A DNA stretch of 63,684 bases from positions 30,195-93,878 of the forward strand of contig DDWA01000038.1 of assembly GCA_002345425.1 (NCBI GenBank), given 5' to 3'. How positions within the stretch are numbered: position 1 is the stretch's first letter; each line of letters starts with the position of its first letter. Shown here piece after piece: positions 62,148 to 63,684 of this stretch. The stretch comes from Caryophanales bacterium UBA2298 (GTDB taxonomy: Bacteria > Bacillota_I > Bacilli_A > Izemoplasmatales > Hujiaoplasmataceae). The notes below the pieces were generated by a model. It made no database searches, was not told where the DNA came from, and saw nothing but the letters and a program-made list of their open reading frames with translations. The position numbers and the translations under genes are program-made.

Positions 62148-63494
62148 ATGCCTGAAAATAGTATTTTTGTAGTTAGAGCAGTAGATTTAACCCATGATGG
62201 TCTGGGTGTAACCAAGTTAGAAGATGGTTACACTGTTTTCGTTGAGGATTTATTAAAGGGTGAAGCTGCTAAAATAGAAGTTATTGAAAGACGTAAAAGT
62301 TACGGCTTTGGAAAAGTAATCGAGAGGCTAAATCGGAGTCCCTATCGCCAAGCGCCAAAATGTAAACATTTTTACGAGTGCGGTGGATGCGAACTAATGC
62401 ATATGGATTATGATGTTCAAACTGCCTTTAAAAAATATAGAATTGAGTTAATGGTAAAGAAACTTAATCAAGATGATATCATTGTTGAAGAAATAACTTC
62501 AATGGTAAATCCTTATCATTATCGCAATAAAGTGGAAATTAAGTTTGCTCAAGGCGAAAAAGGTATAAAAGCTGGGTTTTTTAAAGCGAAATCACATCAT
62601 GTTGTTGATTTACAAGAGTGTTTTGTGATGCAAAAGAAGTCATTTGAATTATTGAATCTTATAAGAAATTTAGCTAATCAATTTCATATCAAAGCTTATG
62701 ACGCTTCAACTAACCAAGGAGTCTTGAAATCAGCAGTAATTCGAGAATCAAATAAATACAAAGAAATCAGTGTTTTATTTAACGTCGCAACTGATGAAAT
62801 TCCTAATGAAAAGGAATTCGTTGAAGCGATAGCTAATAATATTCCTGAAGTTAAAGGTATTGGTATCAGCAAAACATTAGTAGATGAAAGTTTTTTATCT
62901 GATGAAAAGATTAGATTAGTATATGGAAGAGATTATGTTCGCGACGAAATTTTAGATAAACAATTTGAGATTGGATTTAGATCTTTCTTCCAAGTAAATA
63001 CTTTACAGGCTGAAAGATTGTATAAAAAAGTTATTGAGTTTGCAAGATTTACTAACAAAGATAGAGTTATTGATGCTTATAGCGGCATTGGTTCAATCGC
63101 ATTATCAATAGCGGATAAAGTTAATAAAGTTTTCGGTATAGAGATTGTAAAATCAGCTATTGATGACTCTAAAAGGAATGCTAGAATTAACGGAATAACA
63201 AATGCTCTTTTTGAATTGGGACATGTAGATAAAGTACTAGAAAAATGGAAAAACTTTAACTTTGATGCAATAATAGTTGACCCACCAAGAAAAGGTTGTT
63301 CTAAAGAACTACTTGATAGTATAATCAAAATGAAATTTCCAAAAGTGATTTATATTTCTTGTAATCCAGCGACTTTAGCTAGAGATTTAGAATTTCTTTT
63401 AAAAAATAATTATAAAATTAACAGAATTGCTCCTGTAGATATGTTTCCGCAAACCAGTCACGTGGAGTCGGTCTCATTGCTTTCTCTAAAATGA
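62148..63494 (+). CDS. rlmD: 23S rRNA (uracil-5-)-methyltransferase RlmD/RumA
   Basis: About 448 residues. TRAM domain (about 1-60), four cluster cysteines starting C72, C78 and C81 (CKHFYECGGCEL) with the fourth in LQECFVM, SAM-binding DAYSGIGSIALSIA, DPPRKGC, and the catalytic SCNPATLARDL. It methylates U1939-type positions of 23S rRNA. ATG 62148 follows AGAAAGGA; an in-frame start at 62112 is upstream of that site. The 3' end (CACGTGGAGTCGG) is the region used by many mobile elements as an integration site. Confidence 0.94.
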   Translation: MPENSIFVVRAVDLTHDGLGVTKLEDGYTVFVEDLLKGEAAKIEVIERRKSYGFGKVIERLNRSPYRQAPKCKHFYECGGCELMHMDYDVQTAFKKYRIELMVKKLNQDDIIVEEITSMVNPYHYRNKVEIKFAQGEKGIKAGFFKAKSHHVVDLQECFVMQKKSFELLNLIRNLANQFHIKAYDASTNQGVLKSAVIRESNKYKEISVLFNVATDEIPNEKEFVEAIANNIPEVKGIGISKTLVDESFLSDEKIRLVYGRDYVRDEILDKQFEIGFRSFFQVNTLQAERLYKKVIEFARFTNKDRVIDAYSGIGSIALSIADKVNKVFGIEIVKSAIDDSKRNARINGITNALFELGHVDKVLEKWKNFNFDAIIVDPPRKGCSKELLDSIIKMKFPKVIYISCNPATLARDLEFLLKNNYKINRIAPVDMFPQTSHVESVSLLSLK

Positions 63495-63507
63495 CCTTAC
63501 TTTCCTG

Positions 63508-63527
63508 TTGACGACCACTTGACGACC
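63508..63527 (+). repeat. Two TTGACGACC direct repeats after rlmD
   Basis: TTGACGACC at 63508-63516 and 63519-63527, period 11, 14 bases after the rlmD stop. Could be recombinase arm-type sites. Confidence 0.7.
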
Positions 63528-63555
63528 GATTACTATTACAACAATTGAATGAGTT

Positions 63556-63598
63556 AGGCCACTTGATGTTAGAAATAACGATCAGGTGGCCTTTTTTT
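63556..63598 (+). terminator. Terminator downstream of rlmD
   Basis: AGGCCACTTGAT/ATCAGGTGGCCT (12 bp with one G-T), inner GTT/AAC, then seven T. Confidence 0.88.
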
Positions 63599-63684
63599 AA
63601 TGTTCTTTCGCCGCTTAGTTGATTGCGGAAACATACGTTTTTTCATTTAACCTTGTATGTGTGTGAGCGTTTAAAATAATACGT

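Overview
The window is AT-rich bacterial chromosome with genes packed tightly, almost all on the + strand. TGA is a normal stop: many genes end in it, and the only Trp tRNA has anticodon CCA. The A-type/V-type ATPase, the ytxK-ackA and DegV/EF-G2-like genes, the short intergenic gaps and the very low GC suggest a deep-branching Bacillota/Mycoplasmatota lineage, such as Izemoplasmatales or Acholeplasmatales-like bacteria. That placement is inferred from style and gene content, not from a marker-gene tree.

Region 1 (1-17.5 kb) is a same-strand amino-acid fermentation supercluster. The lysine branch runs from a MaoC-type hydratase through atoDA, kal, kce, kdd, kamA, a KamB-like P-loop protein and kamDE to a PduO-type cobalamin adenosyltransferase. 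It turns lysine into acetate and butyrate intermediates. A second unit with its own promoter at 9.08 kb carries glutamate mutase (glmS, glmL, glmE), methylaspartate ammonia-lyase and a citramalate/citrate-lyase-type enzyme (citD, citE, citF) with a fused CitX-CitG maturation protein: the methylaspartate route from glutamate to pyruvate and acetate. Both branches use adenosylcobalamin, which explains the adenosyltransferase between them. Mesaconase and butyryl-CoA dehydrogenase/Etf are not in the window.

Region 2 (17.6-34.6 kb) holds tRNA-Val and tRNA-Thr, a MATE transporter, a phosphodiesterase, methylglyoxal synthase, tRNA-Tyr and a small metal-binding protein behind a perfect consensus promoter. 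Then comes a V-type ATPase operon (G/H, C, I, K, F, E, A, B, D). A tandem duplication inside it produced an extra free-standing N-terminal half of subunit I and a decayed subunit C fragment. tRNA-Trp, an EF-G-like GTPase and DegV follow.

Region 3 (34.7-39.9 kb) is a tRNA array (His, Gln, Lys, Leu) followed by a small accessory island: aminoglycoside-phosphotransferase-like kinase, a protein of unknown function, 2H phosphoesterase, nucleoside-phosphorylase-like protein, Nudix hydrolase and GNAT acetyltransferase. Short related direct repeats lie on both sides of it.

Region 4 (39.9-58.5 kb) holds a membrane protein of unknown function, yidD, a nucleoside ABC importer (BMP lipoprotein, ATPase, two permeases), ytxK-ackA, a repeat-containing surface protein, dnaE, pfkA, a B12-type radical SAM protein and uvrB.

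Region 5 (58.6-63.7 kb) is, to my reading, the most novel part. A strong promoter and a structured leader precede two tiny proteins sharing a YWE motif. After them come a VanZ-domain protein whose C-terminal half resembles the separate SHOCT-like protein two genes downstream, a DUF2089-type zinc-ribbon regulator carrying the same helical module, the SHOCT-like protein itself and an MFS transporter. The window ends with rlmD and a 3' flank that looks like a mobile-element junction.
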